A stretch of DNA of 64,000 bases from assembly GCA_015501605.1 (NCBI GenBank), contig JADNRZ010000030.1:124001-188000 (forward strand), given 5' to 3'. The position numbers and the translations under genes are program-made. The notes beneath the pieces are model-generated. The model made no database searches and had not been told where the DNA came from. It saw only the letters and a list, made by a program, of their open reading frames with translations. The DNA comes from Panaeolus papilionaceus. Taxonomy: Eukaryota > Basidiomycota > Agaricomycetes > Agaricales. Of this stretch, positions 10,597 through 23,061 are shown piece after piece. Numbering within the stretch: position 1 is the first letter of the stretch; every line of letters begins with the position of its first letter.

Positions 10597-11200
10597 ATTT
10601 CTCGTTGGTGTTCTGAAAATATCCCCCCTGTGACGAATATATCTAATTAGTTTTGCCTAGGAGATATGCATGGACACGATCGTTGGCCAGCCCTCGTCTT
10701 AAACGAGTTTACATTATTCGTGGCTGCATTTCTGATATTACATGTGTTCATGTGTCTCTTACTTATAGCGACGGAGAATAAAGAACCAGAGATCTCAGAT
10801 CACAACAACCCTAGGAAGGGTAGCGTTTACAAAGATTGATGGAATGAGACTGCCTTGAGCATTAGATCAGACAATATGCGACGTATGTCACAAAAAATTT
10901 TGGGTCAATCATGAAGAGAAATGGTTAACGCTCTGCCCTTGCGATCGCTGTCTGTACACCTGCTATCTGCCGTTTTAAATGTGTGCGTCTGATGAGGTGC
11001 TAGTGGATGCTTGGCAGCACTTATAATTAGGGACTCTTATTGCCAGATGCCACAAAGGAGCTCGAAGACTTAGGGGCCAACATCGACAATGTTCTCATTC
11101 CTAAATCTTTTGTATTAATATAGTATGCCCCCCCAACTGTGCCCTCTACAACCCCACCCAATCATGCATCTCTACCACAACCCATGATCAATGTGGGCGC
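10597..11200. other. Intergenic stretch between two transposons
   Basis: No convincing ORF is seen. A piece from about 10630 (TGTGACGAATATATC) to 10804 (CAGATCACA) has LTR-like TG...CA ends, but no target duplication supports it. The DNA probably belongs to the flank of the Plavaka relic. Confidence 0.35.
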
Positions 11201-12310
11201 GCAAACGCGTTCTGTCCACACATGCCGAAATGGATGATCCTGGACGCAGGACAGGAATCGAGTGGGAGGACCAAGAAGCCATCATTCACACTCTAGCTTC
11301 TTTGGTACTCGCATCGGGCCTACCCATCCGCGTCCTTTGTCTCAGTTGTCCAGAGCACCATATAGTCCACTCCTTTGCCACCCCTTCTATATGTTGCACT
11401 AGAGCAAGCTCGAAGTTGTGCACACGGTATGTTATTTGAAAAACAAATAGGAGCTGGACAATCACTGCTGTCCGCATCTTACTATCAACATTGAGGATGG
11501 CAAAGTCGAAGTGAGCGTGACCATGGAAATTGGGATTTACACGGAGGATATCCATACCTAAGCGCCAGTTCACGACAGATGTGAAATAGACATTTAAGGT
11601 CTGAAATGGTATCACCTAATAAGGGTGTAGACATCGTTATCAGCACGAGATTCAGAATTTATGAAACACAACGGAACCAAATTGATTAAAGATACACCTC
11701 ATGATCCATGCTCAGGATGACTCGAGGGGTCCGAAAATGTCGAGCCAAATATTGGGAGAGAAGCCTTCGAAACTGACTAAATGCATCGTCTTCTGCGTGT
11801 CCCTGTACTATGGCTTCCAATGACAATCCCGGAAGGCGGGACCTGAACGTAACATGGGGCAGTGCTGTAGAGCCCTGTTCTTCTCTAGTGGCTGTCGAAA
11901 CTTCAGGAGGCGCTCGAGGCTCAGGGTCGACTTCATTAGTACGTAGTGTTTGTTGAGTTTGATCTTGTCCTTGAGATGTTGGATTTTCGGCTGCTGGTCC
12001 TATTAGTTCGGCATCCTTGATGTTGTCTTGTTCATTCTTCTCGTCCAATCATCGGATTTCATTATGTATGATGGTCGAAGTAAGATCCTTGTTGCTGACC
12101 TTGAGGATCTGTTAATACAGTGAGAATTAGTACTAATTCAAATTGGCTGAATCTAGCACGAGGCAGCACATGAGTTGCGTCATTGCCAGGGGTCGCACAT
12201 GCAGCAAGTCAATGACACATAATTTATGCATTGCATTGTCAGCTGCTGAGTTTAAGCACTCCCGAGATGAAGAACACCCAACAACACAGGTTCACATTAT
12301 TGACAGGTGT

Positions 12311-12745
12311 TGTTATGACCAGCCTCACATCTACCTTATGTTTTCCTCATGTATTAGCACATGCTCTTTTTCTTTCTTTCATACTTCCTTTTTCTATCGT
12401 ACCATGCCTCTACCAGACCTATTCCTCATGTTAACCTCATGGACATTCTATTCTAACACTTCATATACGATCAACCCTTGAAACATACTTTAGTTCTTCA
12501 CGATCATCACTATTGTTACATGTTTACTGCACAGTCCTTAGCATAGGTATATAAGCCAGACATCCATGTATCGTATTCTTCAGTCTACTATTACTTTTGA
12601 TTCCTCGAAACCTACTACAGTTTGATACTGTTAAGAAACCCAGAAACCCTTTGAACAACTTAAGAAACCTTTGAATACTTTGATTCTGTTTGAGAACTTG
12701 CCTGTCTTAGTCTCTTTTATAAAGACGACTATCGAAGGCATAACA
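12311..12745 (+). mobile_element. Solo LTR, 435 bp, with GGTGT target duplication
   Basis: The element begins TGTTATG and ends CATAACA, a perfect 7-bp inverted pair of the TG...CA type. GGTGT flanks it on both sides (12306-12310 and 12746-12750), the 5-bp duplication expected of an LTR retrotransposon. It lies in a Plavaka intron and is probably the product of recombination between the two LTRs of a full element. Whether it is copia or gypsy cannot be told from the LTR alone. Confidence 0.85.
12548..12554 (+). promoter_or_regulatory. TATA box inside the solo LTR
   Basis: TATATAA stands in GGTATATAAGCC about two thirds of the way into the LTR, which fits the U3/R promoter of an LTR retrotransposon read on the plus strand. 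It points toward 12.75 kb. Confidence 0.5.
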
Positions 12746-15700
12746 GGTGTCCAATGTTCAAATATTAGTGTGGAGAAGATCATACCTGAGGTGCAATGTT
12801 CTTGAAGTTGGTGTGGTTCTGGTAGAATTTTTTGAGAGGGCCATTGGATTTTTCACCAGGCTTTGTATTGTAGTTCCGTGTAACGCCCTTATTCCGGATG
12901 TCATCGAAAACGTGTTGATGTGTATGCACCTTTGGAAAGTCCCATTCTTTGCTGTCGTGAATTTGACTGTATTCCTGCATGAGTTATTGTACAAGATGAG
13001 TTTTAAAATTGAAGTGTGGCATTGAAAGTAGCTCCGAATTACTCACAGCAAGTAAAGACTTGAACATTTTTAACTCCTCCCAACCTTCTCTCAGGGTTCT
13101 CTCGCTCTGGAGAGTAAGTCCTGTGAATTGATCGAGCTCTTGATAGCTTCGAATTAGCTTCAAGAGAGTAAAGCCACGTGTAGAGACATCCAGTGTTATA
13201 CATCCAAGCGCTGCATAGATGATGACCTATGAATAATTCAAATATTATCATGTCAACAAATTTATAAATGATAATGGTGGGACCATAGCTTTCGAAGATT
13301 GTTATGGTATACGTACCTTTCCAAAGTCTTCAAACTTTGAGCCATCAGACATCTCGCCAGTGCTATGGATCGATGTGAAGCGATTTAAGCCTTGCCATGG
13401 TGGAATCCCCATCAAACTGTCAATGTCAACGCCACAATATTGACAATTTAGAATAAAAGATGGGAATCAGTGGGCGCTTACATCTCATGAACCACGTGGT
13501 TCAGAGTTTAAGTACGTACCAACGGTCTATTTCTATCTCCACTTGGCGACCTGGTAGGTCATCTACAATCTCCTTCAGCTCCTCGAGAAGGTGGTCTGAG
13601 AACAGACCACCATGATATGCATGAAGACAGTCCCAGGACAGTGCGCTGTACACATCAGTGTCCTTCAGTGACCAGAATGTATTCTTCAAATGAAATTCAT
13701 TAAAATAAATTAGGCAAATTTTATATGAAGAGCCTCGACATTTACATACCTGTACATCACGTAGACCCACAGCCTGCAGACTGTCTTCTCTGTGTGCCGC
13801 TGTATACTCCTGTACCTCAGTCCACAGGCTTTCCATGCTTTCTGTCGTTCGTGCCAAGGCCTTCTGAGTTACCTTGGGGATATCACATTTGAAAACCAAG
13901 CATACAGGGCATGGAAGGTGGGCCCGGGAACTGCGTGTGAGTGCCATATCCGACCTGTAGAATTGCAATGCAAGCCAACAAGTCAGTTGACTATGTTCCA
14001 TGACTTAAATGAGCACCAGTTTTATACTCACTGCTCTTTGTAGTCAGCAGATATCATGACCAGCCTTGGAAAGATGTGTCAAACGACGCCATCCCCACAC
14101 TGAATTGCAGTGCCGAGCTCCATCCAATCAGCCAGGCTCTTGAAAATCTGTGACATAGCTTCGTGCCACACTTCTTGTTTGTGCCTGATGAATCCCTGCT
14201 TTCCCGACTCGCTCGAAATCTCAGGTAACTGGAGCCCAAAATATAATGTTTTGTGAATTTTATCTCAATTGCATTGAAAACCATAGACTTACAATGGGTA
14301 ACCACCCAATAAGACGACCTCCTCCCACTCCTTCACCATTCCGAATCTCGACAGGAAGGTTCACACAGCGCACAAGCACAGGATGGCCCTTGGTATTACC
14401 GAACGAAGAGAGTCGGGTCTTGTCTGCTTAAAGGATAATCCCAAACGGCTTTCCTGAAATTGGGAGCAACGACTGTAAACCATTGATATTAGTTACACAT
14501 AATCGGCGCACCGTGAACCAGAGCCAAATGGCAATAATGAAGTTGAGATATAATCTGAATTTGAAAAACATACCTGGAATTTCCACCAAAATTCGCCTGT
14601 CCATGGCTCATCATAAATTCTTTGAAATACCTGACTCGAGTTTCCTCTGTGATAGACCCGTTGGGCATCCCATTGAAAGTGGGACACAATATTTTTATTG
14701 GTCAATAGCTCGCGGCACCATTGCTCTGCTGAGTGCGACCACACAGAGTATTCCATATCCTGGCCACAATACGGAACAGTGAACTTGAACTCTTCGAACT
14801 GAATAATCATCAGAATTCAGTAAGTCTCAATGCATTAGACCACACATTACATTTAAAGCTCATGACTCACCCTGTTACCTCAAATAGCAAGTGCGTGGTC
14901 CCATAATCTGTTGAGATCATTACAGTTGCTGATAGTAAACTCCGACGACACTCGGTCCCCAATAGCTTGGTGAATTAGAGAAATGGCAGTGTCAACTTGT
15001 CGGCGGTTCATGTGAGTTTCCAGCATCAAATCAGCTATTTCGAAGTCAAGTCGGGTGCGAAATGGCCTCCAAGGTCGTTCATCGACTTCATTTAGCGCTG
15101 AGCGTGCCTCGTCCATCTGTGTCTCCATCTCACGATATTGGACTAGCGTCATGGTGATTGCGTTCTCCTTGCAATGCGGATGTTTTTCGACTTTCACATG
15201 CGGAACGGATAATTCTGGCTGCCTAGCATTAGCAGCTGCACCGCTTGAATCGAGAGCTAAAGTTGCAGCTGGGGCGGTGTCAATGCCCTCTGAACCTGAG
15301 GCGTTGATGTCCTGGGCTCGGGTCTCGGAATCCGAAGTATTGTCCAAAAGATACAGTGCTATATCAATATTGAATTAAGCTATATACTTCGATCTTCGAG
15401 GTAACTTGTCAATGCGGTCATACCTAGGTCACTAGCTTCAGTCTCTGGATCTGGATGAGGTCCAGCTGATGCACCTGAAGGCGGAGCATGATTGGAATTG
15501 CTAATAGCCTGATGCATTGCGGCATTCCCTGTTTGCTTAACGCTCAATAATCATCTATTGAGGTGAAAGCTAATTTGGACTCACATGTCTGCTCTTCATA
15601 TTCTAGTAGAGCTAATAAAGCATGCTGCTCGTGTGTTAACTCAGGCATGTCGTCCTTCGCATTTGCAGGGTTTTGAGCACATGCGCGTTCGTGGGACTTG

Positions 15701-15789
15701 ATTCCCCTCGAATTACATATCCTAGGGCAGTACTGGCATGTTACGGATGACATATTTGAGCTTGAGGCGATAGATAATGATGAACTATG

Positions 15790-16800
15790 TCGCAGACGTG
15801 TCTGTTACGAGCAGTTTTTGAATTTGAAGGCTGAGATTTATTGCTGCGAATTATGGACAGGGGAATAATATCTAGGTTGAGTTGAACATACCCTATTTAT
15901 AATCCTGAGAGAAGTGAGAGTCCAAGACCAAGAAATCTTAGATTACATTGACATGATTTAAGTGCAAATGCTTGCACTATACTAGTTGTATTCAGTCGTT
16001 AGACAATACATGCGTAGACTCCTTCATGTTCACTAATAAAACCCTTCTGAATCATTTCAGTGTCTTCCAGTTCCGATTCAGTGTTGACTATCGAAGCTGT
16101 AGTATGGAATTAGTACTTATATTAGGTTCTAGCAAAGGACATGGTGTGCTTTCCATTTAAGACGACGACGATGACATGCTTTAAAAATTAAAGCATCTGA
16201 TTTCAATTGAACTAATAATTCTTATATGATGGCAGAACGACGTGTTTGCCTTATAATTCATTTCATCATACTATATAGAGTCTAAGGAGCAGCAGGTAGA
16301 ATGATGCACAAACCCTCGTCTCTGAATCGTAGCGATATTATTAAATAAATGTTACTTAGACTGTCTGAATCCACAATTGATTGATATTATTAATTGAGCG
16401 CGTGCAGGGACGCTGCGCCTGGTAGTGAGTGACCGATCCTGTGAACTGTACCCTGACCTTGATAAGCTGATGGCCACTTCCTTATCAGGATCAAGGGCGG
16501 GTTAATAAGGACTAATCCTAATCAGGCATTCCACATGTTTCCGACACACCATGCCCTTGGTCAGCAGCTCGAAAACATGCATCGTCAAATTACATGATTC
16601 ACTTCAGCTCATCGTCATTCGTTGGGATCATATAATCACAAACTAACATGATTCCTCATCCGCTGTTGCATGACCCAGATACAGTTGTTATTTCATGGTT
16701 CCACTTCAATTTAAACCACACATTGCCGCAAACATTACTGTTGACAACTCTAACTGACAAATGACACTCGAGTCTCCCCCAGGTTTATCTAAAGCGTATC
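15790..16800. other. Intergenic, no gene seen
   Basis: Reading on both strands gives only short ORFs. A perfect 9-bp hairpin (ATGCTTTAA, AAA, TTAAAGCAT) lies at 16176-16196. The left part may be the remainder of the Plavaka element. Confidence 0.4.
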
Positions 16801-16807
16801 TTCATAA

Positions 16808-17535
16808 TTGTTCACATTCTCAGCCGTTCTCTCCTTACACTCCATTTCTGCACAATCTCATCACCTACTCAATTCCATGAACCCTCATTTGCAAGACCCC
16901 CCCCCCCACAGAATACACAACACTGACCTCAGTACCACCTCAGTTTCATATCAGACTTTCATTCAGTTGCTATTTCAGGCCTCTAATTTGAGATCCTGTA
17001 TCGACCCTCGAGTCGCCACTCTTTCCCACAAATTAACGCTCATCACACACACTCCCTTGTTTAGTATTTACTTACTGACGCTTCTCTCCACCGCCGTTGG
17101 GGGCGAACCGACGTTCATTATCGGCTGGGCGGCTGCGCTCGCTTTGGGGGCGCATCCTCCTCCGTCCATCGGCTCTCGACCTGGGAAGTGGCGCAGTGGT
17201 CTTCGGGCCATTGCCCTCTTTCCACCCCCAAGCGTAGCCTCTAGGCTACTCCCTACTCCGGTGACGAGCGACCGGAAGACGCAAAATGCGAAGTTTCGAG
17301 GCCTCTGGCCCATTATCTGGCGCTCCGCATCGGTTATTTGGGTAAACACGTGTAGGGAATTGACGGCCAACTTTGCAGTTTCTGTGCTTCCTACCCATGT
17401 TTTTGCGCGCTTGGTATGTGGAACCGTTTCTTTCAGGGGACCGTAGTGGCTCATATGAGGACAATATCTAGATTGGCGATGGCTTAAAACCGTACGAAAT
17501 CTGCAATCGACAATTGCTATACAATTACACCACAA
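16808..17535. other. GC-rich patch open on both strands, unknown
   Basis: From about 17085 to 17450 the base composition rises sharply compared with the AT-richer DNA on both sides. Both strands stay open: 212 codons on the plus strand (16808-17446) and 155 on the minus strand (17535-17068). The plus product includes LLSTAVGGEPTFIIGWAAA and RLLPTPVTSDRKTQ. Neither has a domain I can name. Openness on both strands is common in GC-rich DNA, so I do not call a gene. The patch could be a piece of a dispersed repeat or transferred DNA. Confidence 0.35.
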
Positions 17536-18029
17536 TGTCAGCTTTGATCAAGCTCAAAAGCTACCACGATGAATTTGGGGTAATGAAGAGATCGAAGCGA
17601 TTCATGAGGCTCATGACCCCAATGTACTGGCCGCGGTGGATCATCAATGTAGCCGTCTTGTGGTTCGTACGTGGAAACTTGGCGAGGAGTGGAAAAGTAC
17701 ATTTGACGAGCGGCTTTGCTCAATATTATACGAATGGGCGAGGGGGCAGTTGTATCGAGTTACTAAACCTATACCACACGCCGCATTACATTTTATATCC
17801 GCTATGCTGAGTTTGCTCTGCTTGCATCTCATTTGTAGCTTAATATTCGGGCTGGCTTCTGCAAAATCGTGTTGTATCACCTCAAATTCTGAATCGGACA
17901 CGTTCTTTGTTGTCTCCGATGTACATGCTGGTGGCTTGCAGTCATCCTTATACATGACCGTTACCCAGTCCTCGCACGAAGATACGGCCAAAAGAGCCCA
18001 TAATTCCTTGTTCCAACTTGTATTAACAT

Positions 18030-19071
18030 AGTCGTTGAGATTTGATTTCGTCAGCTTGTCGTCTGTGGCCTAATGTGTAATGTGGGGGGGTTTATGCCTT
18101 AGGTCTTAGATCTTAGGGGTTAGTATCCCTTTAATTTCATTCTCGTCGATTATTAGCCAAACGCACGAAATTGCCATTGCCCACCCCCTTGGGACCTCAT
18201 GATCATACTTCTAGTATATGTTATCGGTCAGGATAGTATTAGTCAGTGTCTAAGTGTCAGGATGAGATCCTGAAGGTGATGGGGAAAGGGATATCGATAG
18301 GCAACCAAGTCTACGATAGGGCTACATGAGGTGTCTACCGAGTGGATATAGGTATCTGAGGGGGGTTGGCAGAGGGTAACAGGTGGCTAACGGGTGTATG
18401 ACAGGTAAACCTTACACTAAGTCGACATTCAACATTCAACATTCAACAGCCAACGTTCGCCGTCAACCCCAACATGATTGCAGAAATAAACATACAGATC
18501 GTATACGACGCACTATGCATGTAAGTACAAATCGATAGATCGACAAACGTCGAGGTTGGATGGGCGAATCAGTAGGTAGGTGAGCGGATGGGTAGGTAGC
18601 TAGGCAGGCGAATGTGAAAAAGTAGACCAATAAAATACAACCGACGTTTCGTCTATGGGTACCAGCCCCGCACGGGTAGTTTTTGAGATTTGAATGAGAC
18701 AGCGTCCATATCGCAACAGGATGAAATGAACACGAAGAAGGGAGAAAAAGAAAGAGGTGTTAGGGAGAAGCGCGAGCGTGAATGGGTATCAGATTGGGAG
18801 GTGCATGAATAAATTGGATTGGATGAGGGGCGAATGAAACGGGTAGTAAGATAAAACGATGAATGGTAGAAGGGTAACCAATATGAAAGATACCAAAAAG
18901 ATCCTAAAAAATTGTATAGTACAAAACAAAAACAAGAAAAGAAAACGTCAAAATCGTAACGTCATATCGAATCATAACCGTCATAACGGAGAAAGAGAAC
19001 AAAAATGAAAATGTAGAATATAACATGAAAAAAAAGATATGCAGGAGATGAAGATGCGACGAGTTTATCTT
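18030..19071. other. Intergenic, 3' flank of the disordered-protein gene
   Basis: No ORF of interest. It contains short simple repeats: three CATTCAA units at about 18426-18446 and GTAGGTAGG-type runs at about 18570-18610. Confidence 0.4.
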
Positions 19072-21699
19072 CTACCTCTCAAACCCCCACCCCCTCCTCA
19101 CACCCGCACCCGTACTCTCACCCGCACCATCCGCAGGCTTATCCAAATCGTCTACGTCGCCCCCAACCCACTCATGATCGCTCACATACGCAATGGCATC
19201 ACCATCCGCGTCGACATCTCCCCACTCTCCCACCACGCTCTGAATCACATCGGCATTCGCATCGGGGTTGAACCAGTTTCGGTACCACGTACCCGTTGCA
19301 GTGCCTGGCACAGGAAGAGTAGGATGCAGAGTACGAGTGCCAGTGCGAGGTCTATCTCCTCCATTTCCATTTACAGTTGCGCTCGTCGAACCCGCACCTG
19401 TACCCGCACTTCTGAGCCGCGTATCACCACCACTCCCCCTCCTCCTCTCCAAATCATCCCAAAACCCCCCTCCCCCCTCCCACCTCCCGGCGTCTGCACC
19501 AGGACTCTCCCCACCACCGCCCTCACTACCACTACTACCCTCGCTACTACTGCTACTCCCCAGCATCGTCACATTCATCATGACCGGCATCATGACTGGA
19601 ATCGACACATCCGACACCTGAATCACCTCAGGCAACGACCTCGGGACGAACTCGGGCGTCCTCCATCCCCACCCTGATTGATCTTGCGCTTGATCCTCTC
19701 GAGGTACAATCTGCGCCTCGGATGATATCACACCTCCCAGTCCATCTCCGTCGGTGTTGGCATCGTCTGCTCGTGGAGTCGTAGTCACATCCACATCCAC
19801 ATCCACATCCATACCGCGAGCACCAGTAGTATGGATGAGGTCAGCCGCGCGATGCCAAAACGGCCCTCTATCATCCCGTACAGACTCCTCACCCTCGTTC
19901 TCCGTATCCGACAACGGAATAGGAGAGACGGCGGCAAAGCGATCGAGGATCATACCAGACGGAAAGAACTCGCTCTCTCCTTCCCTCTCCCGTTGCCGTT
20001 CCTGTTCTCGCTGCTGCACGCCTAAAACATCCCCTTCCTGCCTCGCCATCCCAACATCACCATTCCCCGCCCCATCATCCGTCCTCGTCGTCGTCAACGC
20101 CACATCCACATTCACCTCAACAGCTCTCATCGGTCCAGCTCTCTCCACACCCTCACCACCCGCACCAATCTCACTAAACATCCTCTCCTCACTCTCCTCC
20201 CTCACCCCTTCCCTCAAATCCAAGCTCAGCATCCCATACCGCACCGGTACAGGCGGCGTCGGAGGAATCGTAATCCAAGGGGCTATCATTCCCCTCTCCC
20301 CATCCGCGTCCGAGTCAGAATCACTACTACTATCCACGTCGCGCGTGAACGGGATGATATCCCTATCCGTGTCGATAGTATCAATTTGGTACGAGAAGCG
20401 GCTGCGCCGGATAGGTGGAGGTGCGGGTGGTGGAAATGTGTATGACGGGTGGGAGGTCACGGAGCTGGAGAAGATGGTGTAGATGGTGTGGTGTGGGGAG
20501 AGGTTTATCGTCGTCGATGATGATGAGGGTGATGAAGAACGGGGTAACGAGGAGGATGAAGAGGAAGGGAACGAATGCCAATACGCTGGACCCTCTGGTG
20601 CGCGTATTCTCCACACTGACGACGCAGGTGAACTTGAATTTTGAGCAGAACGATGTTTATTCTGCTGGCGCGACGAGAAGAAGTTGTCAGATGCGAGTTT
20701 ACATGGAATGTATCGGATTCCAATGGGGTTACCACTATATCATAAAAAGAAAGAGAATCGTTAGCACTAAAAAGAAAGAAGCGCCGAGTTAAATGATGTA
20801 ACATACCAGACAGCACATCCAATGCCTTCTTTGACACACCCACAAGCGTTGCGAGTAAATTTGGCAGCTTCTGATGTATCGAAATAGCTCGCATCGAGAG
20901 GGACGACAGAACTCGTGGCAGGGGACCGGGCGGCCCACATCCCTAATCGTGGACGGGGTGCGGCGCCGAGGTGAAGAATAGCACCGCATCCCGTCGTCCG
21001 AGGCTCATCTTGGTTTAGCAGGCCCTTAGATGATGAGGATGACGAAGAAGGGGGATACAGAGGCAACACAGAAGGTTTGAAAGGCGACACCGGTCCGGGC
21101 TCATACCGGGTGTCGGGAGCGCCGCAAACGAGCGTGTAGCAATACTCCTCACTGTCCTTGTCCCCTCTCTCGGTCTCGGCGTCACCATGCACATTGCTAT
21201 ACGGCCCATACCGTCTCCTTGTCATTCGATGAAACCTGCTCGATCTCCGAGAATTCAGTGTGTAAGCCGGAGGACTAGACCCCTCTCCTCCTGCTCCTTC
21301 ATTCGCATCTGCCTGAGCTTCCCATCCTACCCATCCCTCTCTCTCCACCAACACAAAGCTCGCCGCCGTAGGACTCGTTGCTCTATTCGGGTAGCCACCC
21401 GTCACAGTTGCAGCCGTCGCATTATTGCTCGTCCCCGCTGATATTCCAGACCGCACTGCACCAGAACCAGGACCAAAGTTGTGACTTGTGAGATGACTAT
21501 GATCCAGTCGCATCGCACCCCTCCGGCGCAGCCTAGATGCTTCGCCTTGCCTCACCAAATCGGACAGGACAATCGAGTCATCAGACTCAGAGTCTGTAAA
21601 TTCTGTCAGCACCAATGGTGACGACGACGCAGGTGAAGCTACTGTTGGTATTGAAGGAGCAGCTTCGTTTCTTGATATATTGCTGTATATCTGGGGCAT
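19072..21699 (-). CDS. Long disordered protein with small Cys cluster, 851 aa
   Basis: Exons 21699-20807 and 20734-19072 join across a 72-bp intron (GTATGT...GATATAG). The splice restores a striking motif, GCVKEGIGCAVCGNPIG, followed by RYIPCK, and an ACGC pair lies just before it. Four or more such cysteines suggest a small zinc-binding or RING-like knuckle around residues 290-315. The rest is Ser-, Gly-, Asp- and Pro-rich and surely disordered: a SESDDSIVLSDLVRQGEASR segment near the N-terminus, poly-Ser runs, an MDVDVDVDV tract from a hexanucleotide repeat, and a Gly/Asp-rich tail ending RRGWGFER. No membrane segment or signal peptide is evident. I recognise no named family. The plus-strand ORFs over it are shadows of its biased codon content. 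Confidence 0.72.
19786..19812. repeat. Short (ACATCC)n tandem repeat inside coding DNA
   Basis: About four copies of a hexamer (CACATCCACATCCACATCCA) encode the alternating Asp-Val tract of the disordered protein on the other strand. Copy number may vary between strains. Confidence 0.6.
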
Positions 21700-22454
21700 G
21701 GTTTCCAGGTGGTAGGTCTAGTATGGCTGCCAGCTGGAGTAATGTTTGGGTGTTGATAACCGTCGGTATGTTTCCCTGATAAAAATAAGTGTCGTAAAAG
21801 ATAGCCGATAGATATAAGTCGTGAATGAGGTCGTAAAGTTTGAGGTAAGTGTTGTATGTAGGAGGAATGGTGATGATGAACGCTCTGAACAGCCAACATG
21901 CAGCGACAGCATGCCATCAGTCATGTATCTAAATTATGTAATTTGAGATTACTAATCCTGTGCTGGAAATTAATTAATTAAGCGAAATGAAATGATTTTG
22001 TGGGGTTAACAGGATAACCGTGCGTCATACACCCCTATTTGGATTCAAATTCGTTCTTTCACTCCGAGTTCTGTGGAAACCAACCCTCACTTGCAATGTA
22101 GAGTAAAATGTTCAAAGAATGCGATTGAATTCTGAGTTAAACATTCATACATGAGGGCATAAACAGAGTTGTACAGCAAACCGACAAGATACCTAGGTAC
22201 AAAACTCCACCAAAAAAAAAAAAAAAAAAAATATCCATATCATCACAACGAGGGTGCGATTCTGTAGTGACTCGGCCGATAATGGATACCATTCAGAGAT
22301 CCAATTGTCACTCGTTGGCAACGATACCTGACCTTTGTATTAAAAGCTGCGTGCGGTGCTTCCCATCCAGCTTCTCAATGGGTGTTGTAGGGGTGCTTTT
22401 CGTCTACATGATCCCCAGCCCGAGTATAATATCGTAGAGGTGCCTCCACTGCAT
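21700..22454. other. Intergenic with A-tract
   Basis: This is the likely 5' region of the disordered-protein gene. It holds an uninterrupted run of about 19 A near 22214 and one copy of the ATGCGATTGAATTCTGAG motif at 22119-22136. No gene is seen. Confidence 0.4.
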
Positions 22455-22676
22455 TTAATCCATTCTCTCCCGATGTCGTAGGGGCGCTCTTCCTCTACCC
22501 CTCGATTTCACCTGTGCGACGCCTATCAAGCTATAAAATAAATTTAAAGGAAGCAAAGACGCCAGGTCGATTAATAAACATTCGAATGTGTAGTGGTTTG
22601 GATAACAAACATACCTGAAAGTATGATTGTCATATGCGATTGGATTCTGAGTGTAAGGTGTCGCGTCCTTGGACAT
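22455..22676 (-). CDS. Possible 45-aa basic peptide gene, two exons
   Basis: Joining 22676-22615 and 22530-22455 across an 84-bp intron (GTATGT...TTTATAG) gives MSKDATPYTQNPIAYDN then a basic tail, KSRGRGRAPLRHRERMD. A good TATATAAGA lies at 22852-22860. An in-frame alternative start at 22699 reads a different short peptide. There is no family match; the support is only the splice signals and promoter-like box. Confidence 0.25.
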   Translation of the reverse strand: MSKDATPYTQNPIAYDNHTFRYVCYPNHYTFECLLIDLASLLPLNLFYSLIGVAQVKSRGRGRAPLRHRERMD

Positions 22677-23061
22677 AAGAAGTGCAATCGACGAGCCATT
22701 TGAGCGCTTAGTGGCAGGGTTGATCTCAGAATTGACTGATGGTGATAACTATATGTGTAAGGCGAGTGCCTGCTGAGGAGAGAATAAGGGAAACCGTGCT
22801 TCGAGGCTGAGTGTGTGATTGTGACTGATGTTTTCGAGCAACATCGAAGCTCTTATATACTCCAAGCCCAGTGTCTATTTTGAGCATGACTTCACCTTTG
22901 ATTATTTAGAACACTCAGAAAATTGACCATTCTTTGTGTAAAAGTAGAATCACAAGAAGTAATGATAAGGAAAGCCTTTGAATTATATGGACCCGGGTGA
23001 TGAACCAAGAGCGGCACTTTGCTCTTACAAAGGGGAAGGAGCACTTCTCATGCTATCACCC

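Larger units (their letters stand above)
11280..15753 (-). pseudogene. Plavaka transposase relic with multiple introns
   Basis: It starts at 15753 with a C2H2-like finger, CQYCPRICNSRGIKSHERAC. Conserved blocks then follow in order: VPYCGQDMEYSVW and IYDEPWTGEFWWKFQ (14.8-14.6 kb); ADKTRLSSFGNTKGHPV and LPVEIRNGEGVGGGRLIGW (about 14.4 kb); HIFPRLVMISADYKEQ and RAHLPCPVCLVFKC (about 14.0-13.9 kb); NTFWSLKDTDVYSALSWDCL (about 13.65 kb); VFDDIRNKGVTRNYNTKP (about 12.9 kb); DYLRCNPSFHG-like MDILRVNPNFHG (about 11.5 kb). Intron borders are still clean. Inactivating changes are visible: a TAA where the family has Tyr in ILYADKT (about 14.42 kb), a TGA after DHALAI (14.88 kb) and a TGA in EIR-LDEK (about 12.05 kb). 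It is a recently dead transposase, not a host gene. Confidence 0.8.
11200..15760 (-). mobile_element. Degenerate Plavaka-type DNA transposon
   Basis: The stretch reads on the minus strand as a many-exon Plavaka transposase (CMC/CACTA-related, characteristic of Agaricomycetes). It carries several stop codons and is interrupted by a solo LTR. I could not find its terminal repeats, so these limits are only those of recognisable coding sequence. Confidence 0.75.

Noticed and set aside
10630..10804. Possible second LTR with TGTGA...TCACA ends
   Set aside because: No flanking duplication, and the length and ends fit only weakly.
16899..16912. C run and short repeats as a CRISPR-like or satellite array
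   Set aside because: There is no repeat-spacer structure, and this is nuclear fungal DNA.
19039..20482. Plus-strand ORFs of 117-242 codons over the disordered gene
   Set aside because: They are low-complexity Thr/Pro/Ser translations of the opposite strand, without splice or domain support.
22214..22233. Long A run as a retroposed poly(A) tail
   Set aside because: No coding remnant precedes it and no target duplication is seen; a simple A tract explains it.
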